Shown piece after piece: positions 51,388 to 60,789 of a stretch of DNA of 64,000 nt. Position 1 is the stretch's first letter; each line of letters begins with the position of its first letter. A program made the position numbers and the translations under genes. Origin of the DNA: Aquirufa beregesia. Its GTDB lineage: Bacteria; Bacteroidota; Bacteroidia; Cytophagales; Spirosomataceae. The DNA lies in contig NZ_SEWW01000003.1 in NCBI RefSeq assembly GCF_011090385.1, positions 186,001-250,000 of the forward strand, given 5' to 3'. The notes under the pieces were generated by a model. The model searched no databases. It was given only the letters and a program-made list of their open reading frames with translations, and was not told where the DNA came from.

Positions 51388-53502
51388 TTAGTTTTTATTT
51401 TTGGTATAGGCTTTCAATAAAGCTTCAGCCTCCGTTGTTAATGGGCTTTTTGGGAAAGCCTGAATGAAGTTTTTCAAATTATTTTGGTAGCTGGTAAATT
51501 CCTTTAATCCACCATAGCAAAGCGCTTTTAAAAATACGACTTTATCTTCTAAGTTACTACCTGGAAATTGTTGTAAGATTTGTTGACATTGACGTGAGGC
51601 CTCGGAATAATTGTAGGCTTTAAATTGCCCATAGGCCATTTCATAAGCCTTTTGTGCCGCCAATTCATTGCTTTCTGTCAAACTTCCATTTTCAATTTTT
51701 AAGATTAATTGTTTGAAATAGGCTGTTGGGAAACGGTCAAATAAATTATTTCGGAAGTTTTTTTGTTCTGGAGAATCTTTGTCGCTGCTTAAATACAATA
51801 GGTAGAGCGCTTCGGCTTCGTGGCTTGTACCTGGGTAATTAGTCAATAATTTTTTTAATAAGATGCTGGCTTGTTCCTTTTCTCCCAACTCTAGTCGTAC
51901 AAATTTCCCTAACTCAAATAAGGCATCTTCTTCCCGTTTTTTTACTTGAGCTATTTGATTTGGGCTTTTGGGAATGGAGTTTAGCCAAATTTGCAAGGAA
52001 TCGCTCACTACAGGATTATTACTAAGGGTCTTCGAGTTTTCCGAAGGAGTAGTAGCATTATTTTGTGTCAAATCCACAATCCGGTTAGTCAAGTTGTTGT
52101 TTTTATTTTTACGATTCCAAAAATCTTCTAAGGTTCGAACGCCCCATTTATTACTAAATTCTTGTTGGCCTTGTATTCTTGCTTGATCATTATTGAAGTA
52201 AAAGCTTTGTTGTTCTGGACTGGCAGGTCTACGGGTAAAAACGACATTACTTTGAACTTGCACCGTTTTGCTCATTAATGAATCCGCTTTTCTCTGTTGT
52301 TTTTTTTGCGTCTTTTGGTACATGTCTGTTAACTCTACCAGAGACATATTGCTTAATTTCAGTAAAGAGTCTTCTTGACTTAGCGCCTTGCTTACTTGCA
52401 GGTAGTTGGTCCAAGTTGTTTTTAGTTTCTGAGTAGCAGTATAGGCCGGATGATTTGGGCTTAGGTATGTCGCGGCACTATCATAGTATTTGGCAGCATC
52501 ATCAAAGCGTTTCAACTGTTTAGCAAATAGATTACCTAATTGTAAATAAAGCTCTCCTCGGTCGCTACCGCTTTTACCTCCTTTAGTCCAATAGTCTTTG
52601 GCCTTATCAAACTCCTTATTTTTGAAATAGATTTCACCCAAGGCTGCGTATAAGGCAGGAACATGGTCCTCATTCTTAGGCTCACGAATCATTTTTTCTA
52701 ATTCTTCTGGCGCATTGTTTAATTGATGTACAGCCAAGGTTGCATGGAATTGTAATTCATAACTGGCCTTTGATTTTTTTATGGCCGCATAATTTTCCAA
52801 TGCCAATTTGTTTTTTCCTTGTGACTCAAATAATTGGCCTAAAATATAGTAAAGTCGGGCTTTTTCTTCTCCCGATGAAAGTGAAGGAATGATTTCTTCC
52901 AAGAGTGCGATGGTAGGAATCACTTCGTTTTTACTTTGGTGAAAATAGGCTCTAGACAATAAGTAATTATTTTTCTGTGCCTGGCTAAGGTCTAGACTTT
53001 GAATGAATTCACCCACTTTTTCTGCCGAAGTGAAATCATGTTGATGGATATAAATTTGGTATAAATGAATCAGCGAAGTACTTTGAGAACGAGGGTCATT
53101 ATCAATGGAGTTGACAAATTTGAAAGTCTCTAATGCATTTTTATAATCTTTTTTGATGTAGCGCCCCCAGCCAATCAAGGTATAGGCATCATCCACAAAA
53201 TGGGAATTTTGGTGACGATCAATCACCAAAGAGGCCTTTTTGATGACTAGATCAATGTCGGCGGCATGCTGTTGGCCAAAGGTCGAATCAATGGCAGGAA
53301 TGATGGGAAGTATGGATTTGTAATCCTCCTTATGTTCTTCCCAAAACTTCTTTTGGATGGTCTTTTTTAAGCGATCAGCCTGCCAAATGGCATTGTATTT
53401 GGCATTCAGGTTATGAAATGCGACGGCAGCAGGCTTCGTGCTCTGTTGGGAACATGCACTCACTAGAGCTAATAATCCGAGAAGCCAATATTGTCTAATC
53501 AT
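51388..53502 (-). CDS. sprE: SprE/PorW-like TPR lipoprotein of the type IX secretion system
   Basis: From the ATG at 53502 the protein has 704 residues with a lipoprotein signal (LLALVSAC). The N-terminal block AFHNLNAKYNAIWQADRLKKTIQKKFWEEHKEDYKSILPI is the kind of start seen in SprE/PorW proteins, and many TPR-like helix pairs follow (~90-360 and ~570-700). A Ser/Gln/Asn-rich linker lies around 430-500. SprE is needed for T9SS secretion and gliding. It is followed by pbp1A at 2 bp spacing. The T9SS-sorted esterase at 5005 shows that such a system is present. The family call is moderately sure. Confidence 0.75.
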   Translation of the reverse strand: MIRQYWLLGLLALVSACSQQSTKPAAVAFHNLNAKYNAIWQADRLKKTIQKKFWEEHKEDYKSILPIIPAIDSTFGQQHAADIDLVIKKASLVIDRHQNSHFVDDAYTLIGWGRYIKKDYKNALETFKFVNSIDNDPRSQSTSLIHLYQIYIHQHDFTSAEKVGEFIQSLDLSQAQKNNYLLSRAYFHQSKNEVIPTIALLEEIIPSLSSGEEKARLYYILGQLFESQGKNKLALENYAAIKKSKASYELQFHATLAVHQLNNAPEELEKMIREPKNEDHVPALYAALGEIYFKNKEFDKAKDYWTKGGKSGSDRGELYLQLGNLFAKQLKRFDDAAKYYDSAATYLSPNHPAYTATQKLKTTWTNYLQVSKALSQEDSLLKLSNMSLVELTDMYQKTQKKQQRKADSLMSKTVQVQSNVVFTRRPASPEQQSFYFNNDQARIQGQQEFSNKWGVRTLEDFWNRKNKNNNLTNRIVDLTQNNATTPSENSKTLSNNPVVSDSLQIWLNSIPKSPNQIAQVKKREEDALFELGKFVRLELGEKEQASILLKKLLTNYPGTSHEAEALYLLYLSSDKDSPEQKNFRNNLFDRFPTAYFKQLILKIENGSLTESNELAAQKAYEMAYGQFKAYNYSEASRQCQQILQQFPGSNLEDKVVFLKALCYGGLKEFTSYQNNLKNFIQAFPKSPLTTEAEALLKAYTKNKN

Positions 53503-53521
53503 GTAGAAAACCAAAATTGTT

Positions 53522-53529
53522 CAAATTTA
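53522..53529 (-). promoter_or_regulatory. -7 element for sprE
   Basis: TAAATTTG on the minus strand, 20 bp before the ATG at 53502, matches TANNTTTG. A partner TTTG is not clear. The predicted leader is short (about 13 nt). Confidence 0.4.
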
Positions 53530-53593
53530 CAATTTATCTCAACGAAAAAGGGATAAATTTAGCGTGGCTTTACGATTAATTTAATTCAAACCA

Positions 53594-53779
53594 ATGAACT
53601 CTTACCAAAAATACATAGGAGCGGCTTTTCAAATGTTGGTAACCATCCTGTTGGGAGTTTGGTTGGGTAGGTATTTGGATGGATATTTTCATATGGAAAA
53701 GCCTTGGTTGACCATTGTTTTTTCTTTAGGCTCCATTGCCATTTCCATGGTAGGATTGATTCGAAGTTTGCCAAAATAA
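53594..53779 (+). CDS. AtpZ/AtpI-like small membrane protein
   Basis: The 61-residue product has two hydrophobic helices joined by a short loop (AAFQMLVTILLGVWLGRYLDGYF and WLTIVFSLGSIAISMVGLI), matching the AtpZ/AtpI family that assists ATP synthase assembly or magnesium uptake. The Q-M, G-x-x-x-G-R and D positions are those usually kept. It is encoded away from the atp operon, divergent from sprE and just ahead of mrdA. Confidence 0.8.
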   Translation: MNSYQKYIGAAFQMLVTILLGVWLGRYLDGYFHMEKPWLTIVFSLGSIAISMVGLIRSLPK

Positions 53780-53855
53780 TTGCGAATTAGCTCGATTTAT
53801 AAGCCGATATATTTCTGTAAATTGCTGAGATTTTCCATATTAACTCAAATTTTCC

Positions 53856-55724
53856 GTGTTCGAGGGTCGTAGACAAATTCTTTTGTTGTTCTTTATCATC
53901 ATTGGATTGGTGTTTATAGGGAAGTTGTTTTTCCTTCAAGTAATCGATGATAGTTACGAAAAGGCGGCCGACAATAATGCCATTCGAAAAATCATACAAA
54001 TACCTTTTCGAGGGGAGGTATATGACCGCCACAATAAACTAATCGTTTATAACACGCCAGTGTATGATTTATATATCACGCCGCGCAAGGCACATGTACG
54101 AGATACCCTACAATTTTGTCAACTTTTTGGAATAACCAGGGCTTATTTTGATTCTACTTGTAAGCAAGCCAAAGCCTATTCTCGGGTGAAACCTTTTCTA
54201 TTTTTGAAACATTTATCTAAAGAGGATTTTGCCCGTGTACAAGATGCCATGGTCGATTTCCCTGGATTTACCTTTACTACTACGGCTTTTAGAACCTATC
54301 AATCCAAGGCCTTTTCCAATGCATTGGGCTATGTGGCGGAGATTAATTCGAATTCGCTTCAAACTCAAAAAGATGATTATTACCGTCAAGGGGATTATGT
54401 GGGAGTATCTGGAATAGAGAGTTTTTACGAAGAAGATTTACGGGGACAAAGAGGGGTGAAATACCGGATGGTGAATAGTAATGGAGTGGAAAAGGGAGAT
54501 TTTAAGGAAGGACGTTTGGACATTCAACCCATTGCTGGGAAGAATTTATATACTGGAGTTGATATTGGGTTGCAGGAATATGCCGACAGTTTAATGCAGC
54601 ATAAGGTAGGTTCGGTGGTGGCTATTGAGCCAGCTTCGGGAGAGATTCTGACCATGGTGTCAGCACCTTCTTATGATCCCAGTTTATTGGCGGGGCGTAA
54701 TTTTTCTAAGTATTACCAGGATTTGGCTTTGGATCCCATGAAGCCTTTATTGAATCGTCCACCCTCAGCGTATTATCGACCAGGCTCCACATTTAAATTG
54801 ATTCAAGCCTTGGTAGGTTTACAGTTAGGGATCATCACCCCGAGCAGTGTATTTACCCACGCTGGCGCTCCTGTCAAGTGTCACTCGCACAATACTTCTC
54901 ACAATGATTTGCACAATGCGATACAATGGTCTTGTAACCCCTATTTTTATCATGCATTTCGAAAGATCCTGTATGAAGATACCCAAGGAAATACCTATGA
55001 ACGTTCCGCACAGGGTTTACAGCGCTGGTCAGAGTTAGTGGCCAATTTTGGTTTTGGAAGAAAGTTAGGGGTGGATTTAGGCAATGAGAAAAAGGGGATT
55101 TTGCCCAATGTCGAATATTACAATAAGGTATACAAAGGAGAAAACACCTGGAAGTTTTCCAATATTTATTCCTTGAGTATTGGAGAAGGGGAGTTGGTCG
55201 TGAATCCTTTAAAAATGGCCAATGTGGCTGCCATCATAGCCAATCGTGGCTGGTACGTTCCTCCTCATTTGGTCAAGGCTATTGGAGATAATAAAGTGGT
55301 GGATCCATTTTATAAAACCCCCGTTTCTGTGGGGATAGATGCCAAACATTTTGGTGTGGTGATTGAAGGAATGAAGGATGCTGTTTTGCATGGAACTGTA
55401 GGAGGCGATGGTAAAATTCCAGATATTGTGATGTGTGGTAAAACGGGAACTTCCCAAAATGCCAAAGGAGAAGATCACTCGGTGTTTATTGCATTTGCGC
55501 CGAAAGACAACCCTAAAATTGCCATTGCCGTTTTTGTGGAAAATGCGGGTTTTGGTGGTTTTGCAGCGGCGCCTATTGCATCCTTAATTATTGAAAAATA
55601 TTTGAAAGGAAAGGTTGATAGAAAGGCGGTGGAAGAGAAGTTTATGAATAAAAGCTATCTTCCTAATGTGTTGTCCGTGACAGGTCTCAGACCTTCGAAA
55701 ACTAAAAAAGACACCTTAAAATGA
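53856..55724 (+). CDS. mrdA: penicillin-binding protein 2
   Basis: This 622-residue class B PBP has an N-terminal helix (~8-28), a dimerisation domain (FRGEVYDRHNKLIVYNTPVYDLYI, ALGYVAEI), and the transpeptidase domain with SxxK in YRPGSTFKLIQALVG (~312), SxN in SCNPYFYHAF and KTG in CGKTGTSQNA. It crosslinks lateral-wall peptidoglycan in the rod complex. The start is GTG at 53856. Its stop overlaps the rodA start by 4 bp. mreB, mreC and mreD, which often precede it, are not present. Confidence 0.95.
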   Translation: MFEGRRQILLLFFIIIGLVFIGKLFFLQVIDDSYEKAADNNAIRKIIQIPFRGEVYDRHNKLIVYNTPVYDLYITPRKAHVRDTLQFCQLFGITRAYFDSTCKQAKAYSRVKPFLFLKHLSKEDFARVQDAMVDFPGFTFTTTAFRTYQSKAFSNALGYVAEINSNSLQTQKDDYYRQGDYVGVSGIESFYEEDLRGQRGVKYRMVNSNGVEKGDFKEGRLDIQPIAGKNLYTGVDIGLQEYADSLMQHKVGSVVAIEPASGEILTMVSAPSYDPSLLAGRNFSKYYQDLALDPMKPLLNRPPSAYYRPGSTFKLIQALVGLQLGIITPSSVFTHAGAPVKCHSHNTSHNDLHNAIQWSCNPYFYHAFRKILYEDTQGNTYERSAQGLQRWSELVANFGFGRKLGVDLGNEKKGILPNVEYYNKVYKGENTWKFSNIYSLSIGEGELVVNPLKMANVAAIIANRGWYVPPHLVKAIGDNKVVDPFYKTPVSVGIDAKHFGVVIEGMKDAVLHGTVGGDGKIPDIVMCGKTGTSQNAKGEDHSVFIAFAPKDNPKIAIAVFVENAGFGGFAAAPIASLIIEKYLKGKVDRKAVEEKFMNKSYLPNVLSVTGLRPSKTKKDTLK

Positions 55725-57010
55725 GTAATCAAAACCAATTAGTGAGTAAGGTTGATTGGATTACCGTATCCCTTTATGCCTTATTTGTGTTAGCGGGTTG
55801 GATGAATATTTATTCGGCGGTTTACAATCCTGAGACTCATTTATGGATTTTTGATGCCAAGTTTTATGATTCCAATGCTGGGAAGCAGTTGATTTGGATT
55901 GGGACAAGCTTGTTGCTCATTATTTGCATTTTTGCCATTGATTTTCGTTTTTTTGAAGCTTTTGCACCCATCATTTATGCCAGTTTTATTGGGCTATTGA
56001 TATTGGTGCCTTTTTTAGGGGTTACCATCAACGGTTCTCATTCCTGGTTTAAGTTTGGTTCGATTACCATTCAACCGGCTGAATTTGCTAAGACCGCCAC
56101 GGCCTTATTATTGGCCAAATACATCAATGAACCTCAGGTGAATTTATCCAAATGGAAAAATCAATGGATCGCGGCTACCATCATTGGGCTGCCGATGATA
56201 CTGATTATAGCGTCCAATGAAACGGGTTCAGCTTTGGTTTTTGCGTCCTTTTTGATCATGCTTTACCGAGAAGGTTTACCAGGAGAATACCCCGGTTTAT
56301 TCGTTGGAACCGTGACCATCTTTGTATCAGCTTTGCTGTTGAGCCCTTGGACTATTTTGGCCACATTAATTGTTATCACAGGAATTATTATTGCACTTTC
56401 TCCTATTTATATCCAACGGTTGAAGCAAACCTATATCAAGGCTGCTTTATTTATTGTGGGTATCATGTTCATGGTTTTTTTGGTTGACTTAGCCGTCAAT
56501 AAAGTATTAAAAGAGCATCAGCGTAATCGTATCAAAGTACTCATTGATCCATCTTTTGACCCTCGGGGATTAGGATATCAGGTAACGCAATCCAAAATTG
56601 CTATTGGTTCGGGAGGTTTTTGGGGCAAAGGTTACCTTCAAGGTACGCAAACCAAATTTGATTTTGTCCCTGAGCAAAGTACCGACTTCATTTTTTGTAC
56701 CATTGGGGAGGAGCATGGCTTTTTTGGAGTCATGGTGGTGATATTATTATTTGTGGCCTTTTTATGGCGGCTCATGTATTTGGCAGATCAGCAGCGGTCC
56801 CGATTTGCTCGGGCTTATGGATATGGAGTGGTAGGAATTCTCTTTTTCCACTTTTTAGTGAACATTGGTATGACCATTGGTTTAATGCCCATCATGGGTA
56901 TTCCTTTGCCTTTTTTTAGTTATGGAGGTTCCTCCCTTTGGTCATTTACCATACTATTGTTTATATTTCTGAAATTAGATTCGCATCGTTCGGATATGCT
57001 TTCGCGTTAA
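55721..57010 (+). CDS. rodA: rod-shape-determining glycosyltransferase RodA
   Basis: The 429-residue SEDS protein has about 10 membrane helices. NGSHSWFKFGSITIQPAEFAKTATALLLAKY carries the conserved W-x-x-x-G and E positions, and IPLPFFSYGGSSLWSFTILLF is the FtsW/RodA signature. It polymerises glycan strands with PBP2, whose gene overlaps it by 4 bp. It is longer than E. coli RodA (370) owing to a loop around residues 140-260. Confidence 0.96.
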   Translation: MSNQNQLVSKVDWITVSLYALFVLAGWMNIYSAVYNPETHLWIFDAKFYDSNAGKQLIWIGTSLLLIICIFAIDFRFFEAFAPIIYASFIGLLILVPFLGVTINGSHSWFKFGSITIQPAEFAKTATALLLAKYINEPQVNLSKWKNQWIAATIIGLPMILIIASNETGSALVFASFLIMLYREGLPGEYPGLFVGTVTIFVSALLLSPWTILATLIVITGIIIALSPIYIQRLKQTYIKAALFIVGIMFMVFLVDLAVNKVLKEHQRNRIKVLIDPSFDPRGLGYQVTQSKIAIGSGGFWGKGYLQGTQTKFDFVPEQSTDFIFCTIGEEHGFFGVMVVILLFVAFLWRLMYLADQQRSRFARAYGYGVVGILFFHFLVNIGMTIGLMPIMGIPLPFFSYGGSSLWSFTILLFIFLKLDSHRSDMLSR

Positions 57011-57023
57011 TTACCTTAAACCT

Positions 57024-58259
57024 ATGATAGAAGAAAAATTAAGTTCTAAAGCTAAGCTGTTAATTGCCGTTGCCGCCCTTGGATATTTTGTAGATGTTTA
57101 TGATTTAATTCTATTTTCTGTGGTTCGAAATCCGAGCCTTAAGAGCTTGGGACTTGTGGGACCTGAATTATTGAATCAAGGACTTAATCTGATGAATATT
57201 CAGATGGGAGGGATGTTACTAGGGGGGATTTTATGGGGTATTTATGGAGATAAAAAAGGAAGGAAATCGGTTTTATTTGGTTCCATTTTATTGTACTCCA
57301 TAGCCAATGCCCTAAACGGTATGGTGCATGATTTAGATACGTATGCTTGGTTGAGGTTTCTAGCTGGTATAGGTCTGGCTGGTGAATTAGGAGCGGGGAT
57401 TACTTTGGTTAATGAAACATTACCTCCATCCAAGCGCGGAATAGGCACGTTAATCATTGCAGGGGTTGGGGCCTCTGGGGCTATTTTTGCTCCAATCGTT
57501 TCCAATTTTAGTTCAGATCCAGAATGGTGGAGAACCTGTTATTATATTGGAGGAGGCATGGGATTGGCTTTATTGCTGTTGCGTTTAGGCACCTTTGAAT
57601 CGGGCATGTTTTTGGAATTGGAGAAGGATGTCAAAAGAGGTAATTTTTTCCAATTGTTTTCCCATGGAAATATTTTCAAGAAATACCTGTATTGTATTCT
57701 AATGGGCTTACCTATTTGGTACATCATTGGAATCTTGGTCTTTTCATCCCCTGAGTTATTACAGAGCATGGGTTTGAAGGGTGTGATTACGGGAGGTGAT
57801 GCCATCATGTATTGCTATTTGGGCTTATCGGTAGGGGATTTTGCTAGTGGATATTTAAGTCAAGTATTAAAAAGTAGAAATAAAGCAGTCATGAGCTATT
57901 TAATCATTGCCTGGGTTTTGACTATTTACTTCTTATATGCGATGTCAGATATTTCCGTAGTCTATGGCAACATCATGATCACCCTATTAGGTTTTTTCGG
58001 TGGCTATTGGGCCGTATTTTTAACGAGTTCATCCGAGCAGTTTGGAACAAATTTGCGTATGACTGTGACCACCACTGTACCTAATTTTGTACGGGGAGCT
58101 TTGATTCCAATTAGTTTATTGTTTAAGTTTTTAATTCCAAGTGTAGGCATGGTGAATTCGGCGGCTATTGTTGGGGCACTTTGTTTTGGATTATCGATTT
58201 GGTCAGTTAGTCAATTGAAAGAGACCTTTGGTAAATCATTGGATTTTATTGAAGAATAA
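57024..58259 (+). CDS. MFS transporter, metabolite/H+ symporter type
   Basis: The 411-residue protein has 12 hydrophobic helices and the MFS motif in the loop after helix 2 (GGILWGIYGDKKGRKSVLFGS). The first helix YFVDVYDLILFSVV carries acidic residues usual in sugar or organic-acid/H+ symporters, and RFLAGIGLAGELGAGITLVNE lies in helices 4-5. The substrate is unknown. It starts 14 bp after rodA and its stop overlaps the next ATG by one base, so it belongs to an operon with the kinase-like gene, which may act on what it imports. Confidence 0.88.
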   Translation: MIEEKLSSKAKLLIAVAALGYFVDVYDLILFSVVRNPSLKSLGLVGPELLNQGLNLMNIQMGGMLLGGILWGIYGDKKGRKSVLFGSILLYSIANALNGMVHDLDTYAWLRFLAGIGLAGELGAGITLVNETLPPSKRGIGTLIIAGVGASGAIFAPIVSNFSSDPEWWRTCYYIGGGMGLALLLLRLGTFESGMFLELEKDVKRGNFFQLFSHGNIFKKYLYCILMGLPIWYIIGILVFSSPELLQSMGLKGVITGGDAIMYCYLGLSVGDFASGYLSQVLKSRNKAVMSYLIIAWVLTIYFLYAMSDISVVYGNIMITLLGFFGGYWAVFLTSSSEQFGTNLRMTVTTTVPNFVRGALIPISLLFKFLIPSVGMVNSAAIVGALCFGLSIWSVSQLKETFGKSLDFIEE

Positions 58260-59281
58260 TGGCATTAATATCAAGGAAGAAAAACCTGTATCGAATTAAT
58301 AATCAGCTGAGGCGCTACTTACACAAGTATGGTCGCGAGCATGCCATGAATATTAGTTACCAGGATTTACTTCGTTATGATAATGCGATTACCTTGTATG
58401 ATAAAAATGGGCATGATACTTTATGGGAAACCGTATTTTATTCCCCAGCTGATCAGGAAGAAGTCCATGAATCCCTGAAAAACATTTATGCAGATTTAAA
58501 GACCGACGGTAATGAAGGGGTTATCAAGCACTTGGTGATTGATCGGGTTGACTATTGTACCTATGGGAATACGCATCCTTTTCGGATTCGGATCGTGAAT
58601 AAGGTGAATGATATTTTTGATTATTTCTACATCAAGGTAGCGGATGCATCCCGGGTATATGGTTTGGAATTGGAACATATTCTTTCTCCCAACCGCATCA
58701 ATTACGTTACTTACGATAATACCTTGGTAGAGGAACATATTGCTGGTGTACCTGGTGACGTATTTTTGAAGCAAGATTTGGAGAATGACTTGGAGTCGCC
58801 CATTCGTTTAGCTAAGGAGTTTGTGAAGTTCAATGAGCGTTGTTTGGTGCAGCTTTTGGGGGATATGCACAGTACGAATTATGTGGTTATTACAACCCCT
58901 GATTTTGATGATATCTATTATCGGATTCGCCCAATTGACTTTGATCAACAATGTTATGAAGGCAAGCGTTCGGTGTATTTACCTCAGTATTTTAAGCAAA
59001 ATAATCGCCTGGTGGAGTTGGGCATGAAGTTCATGACTCCAGAATCTGTTTGGCAGTATCAAATTGAGGAAAGATCGATGATTGCGAGTCGACTGAAATC
59101 CGAGAGCCAGCGGGTGTATGATTTGATGACGGTGATGGCCAAAGACGATATCGCGCCCGTGGAGAATATGGAACAATTACGCTTGGATTTAGCTCGTCAT
59201 TATAATGATGAGCGTTTTTTAAGTTGCAAAACGATGGGCGAAATTGTGTGGAGCAGTTTAGAGCTGGTGATGCGCCATTAA
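58259..59281 (+). CDS. kinase-fold (APH-like) protein of unknown substrate
   Basis: I know no named family, but the 340-residue protein shows the order of protein-kinase-like motifs. FYIKVADASRVYGLELEHIL has the Lys126 and Glu137/Glu139 candidates, LVEEHIAGVPGD (156-167) looks like the hinge, LLGDMHSTNYVVI (199-211) resembles the catalytic loop with Asp202 and Asn207, and IRPIDFDQ (223-230) resembles the metal-binding DFG/DFD. This is the pattern of aminoglycoside-phosphotransferase-type small-molecule kinases. The N-terminal 100 residues and the C-terminal ~100 helical residues are unassigned. It overlaps the MFS gene by 1 bp and the convergent DUF423 gene by 4 bp. Confidence 0.7.
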   Translation: MALISRKKNLYRINNQLRRYLHKYGREHAMNISYQDLLRYDNAITLYDKNGHDTLWETVFYSPADQEEVHESLKNIYADLKTDGNEGVIKHLVIDRVDYCTYGNTHPFRIRIVNKVNDIFDYFYIKVADASRVYGLELEHILSPNRINYVTYDNTLVEEHIAGVPGDVFLKQDLENDLESPIRLAKEFVKFNERCLVQLLGDMHSTNYVVITTPDFDDIYYRIRPIDFDQQCYEGKRSVYLPQYFKQNNRLVELGMKFMTPESVWQYQIEERSMIASRLKSESQRVYDLMTVMAKDDIAPVENMEQLRLDLARHYNDERFLSCKTMGEIVWSSLELVMRH

Positions 59282-59652
59282 GCCTTTTGGTAGGCTGCCA
59301 TGGCCATGCAAGAAAATCCTAAAATCAAGGATAGCCCACCGATAGGTGCTACCGCACCCCATATATTTTGTTGAGTAATGCAAATTAAATATAAGGCTCC
59401 TGGGAAAATGATACTTCCTGCCAACAGAAGATAAGAGGCTAATTTCAAAAAGCGATTTCCGGAATTGATTTGCCAAATACCTAGTAATAGCAAGGCTAAA
59501 GCTCCATACATTTGGTATTTAGAAGCTGTTTCAAAGGTGTCTAGTCGTTGTGTAGATACTAAATAGGCTTTCCAAGCATGTGCACCAAAGGCACCAATGG
59601 CAACGGATACGGTGGCTAAGATGGATCCGGACATTAAGCAAAATCGTTTCAT
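59278..59652 (-). CDS. DUF423 (TMEM256-like) inner-membrane protein
   Basis: The 124-residue product has four hydrophobic helices, starting SGSILATVSVAIGAFGAHAWKAYL, the DUF423 signature with GAFGAH, then FETASKYQMYGALALLLLG, with SLILGFSCMAMAAYQ at the end. Function is unknown. It follows the atp operon terminator on the same strand. Confidence 0.92.
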   Translation of the reverse strand: MKRFCLMSGSILATVSVAIGAFGAHAWKAYLVSTQRLDTFETASKYQMYGALALLLLGIWQINSGNRFLKLASYLLLAGSIIFPGALYLICITQQNIWGAVAPIGGLSLILGFSCMAMAAYQKA

Positions 59653-59666
59653 GAGAAAGGGATAAA

Positions 59667-59691
59667 AAAAGCCTTGATGAACAAGGCTTTT
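59667..59691 (-). terminator. terminator of the atp operon
   Basis: AAAAGCCTTG (59667-59676) pairs with CAAGGCTTTT (59682-59691) around a 5-nt loop, with T-runs on the minus strand. It lies 4 bp after the atpH stop, so the operon ends here. Confidence 0.9.
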
Positions 59692-59694
59692 AAT

Positions 59695-60231
59695 TTATGA
59701 GGCGAAAGAAACTTTTAAATCGTTAAGTTTCCGTCGAATAGAATCATCTACTTGTTTGTCTCCTACGCGTAGGATAAATCCTCCAATCAGAGATTCGTCA
59801 ATGAACTCATGTAATTGAACATCTTTACCAGAATATTCTTTGACAATCGCAATCACTTTGTTGCGTTGCTCTTCTGTTAAAGTAGAAGATGTCACCACAT
59901 CCGCTTTTTGGATTCCTTTATACGAGGTATATAATTCAATGAATTGTTTGGCAATAGCAGGCAAGAATTTTTCTCTATTTTTTCGCGTAATAATTTCAAA
60001 GATAGAATAAGACACAGCATGGAATTTATCTTTGAATAATTTACTCAAGATTGTCATTTTAGTGCCGTGCTTGATAATAGGGCTTTTAAACGCTAGTACC
60101 AATTCTTTGCTGTTTTGGCAGGTTTCTTGGAAGCTCACCATATCTTGGTAAACATCTTCCACCACCTTTTTTTCAATGGCTAAATCGAGCAAAGATTTAG
60201 CGTAACGGTGGGCAACAATTAACTCAGACAT
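59695..60231 (-). CDS. atpH: ATP synthase subunit delta
   Basis: The 178-residue protein fits the OSCP/delta family: ELIVAHRYAKSLLDLAIE at the N-terminus and IDESLIGGFILRVGDKQVDDSIRRKLNDLK at the C-terminus. It links the F1 head to the peripheral stalk. It is the last gene of the visible operon; atpA, atpG, atpD and atpC, which would normally follow, are absent here. Confidence 0.95.
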   Translation of the reverse strand: MSELIVAHRYAKSLLDLAIEKKVVEDVYQDMVSFQETCQNSKELVLAFKSPIIKHGTKMTILSKLFKDKFHAVSYSIFEIITRKNREKFLPAIAKQFIELYTSYKGIQKADVVTSSTLTEEQRNKVIAIVKEYSGKDVQLHEFIDESLIGGFILRVGDKQVDDSIRRKLNDLKVSFAS

Positions 60232-60256
60232 TTGATCAAATTTAAGGTGTTGCTTC

Positions 60257-60751
60257 TTATTTTAATGTGACATCAGCTATCCACTCAGAAACTAATTTTT
60301 CTTGAGCAGCTTTGTCTTTCAATTGGCTTTTTAATACTTTCTCAGCTAAATCAAGGGATAGGCTAGCTGCTTCCTTACGAATCGAGGCTACAGCGGCTAC
60401 TTTTTCTTGTTCAAATGCTACGCGAGCTTTTTCAATTTCTTGATTAGCGGCAGTTTGAGCATCTAATTTGGCTTGAGAAATCATGGCATCAGCAGCTTCT
60501 TTTGCTTGTTTGATTAAAGCATCACGATCAGCACGTGCAGAAACAAGCAATTGCTCATTTCCAGCTTTAAGCTCAGCCATTTCTTTCTTTGTCTCCTCTG
60601 AAAGTTTGATCGCTTGGTCGATAGACTCTTCACGCTCATGTAATGATTGAATGATAGGCTTCCAAGCAAATTTTGCTAGAAGAAAAAACAAAATTCCGAA
60701 TACGAGAATTTGCCAAAAGATAAGTCCAAAATCTGGGGTAATTAACTCCAT
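60257..60751 (-). CDS. atpF: ATP synthase subunit b
   Basis: The 164-residue protein has one N-terminal membrane helix (~8-27, FGLIFWQILVFGILFFLLAKFAWKP) and a long charged coiled coil rich in Ala, Glu, Lys and Gln, the peripheral stalk. It is separated from atpE by 127 bp that contain a strong hairpin. Confidence 0.95.
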   Translation of the reverse strand: MELITPDFGLIFWQILVFGILFFLLAKFAWKPIIQSLHEREESIDQAIKLSEETKKEMAELKAGNEQLLVSARADRDALIKQAKEAADAMISQAKLDAQTAANQEIEKARVAFEQEKVAAVASIRKEAASLSLDLAEKVLKSQLKDKAAQEKLVSEWIADVTLK

Positions 60752-60789
60752 ACTTGTGTATAATTAAGATGTTAGAATCTTCTTAAAAA

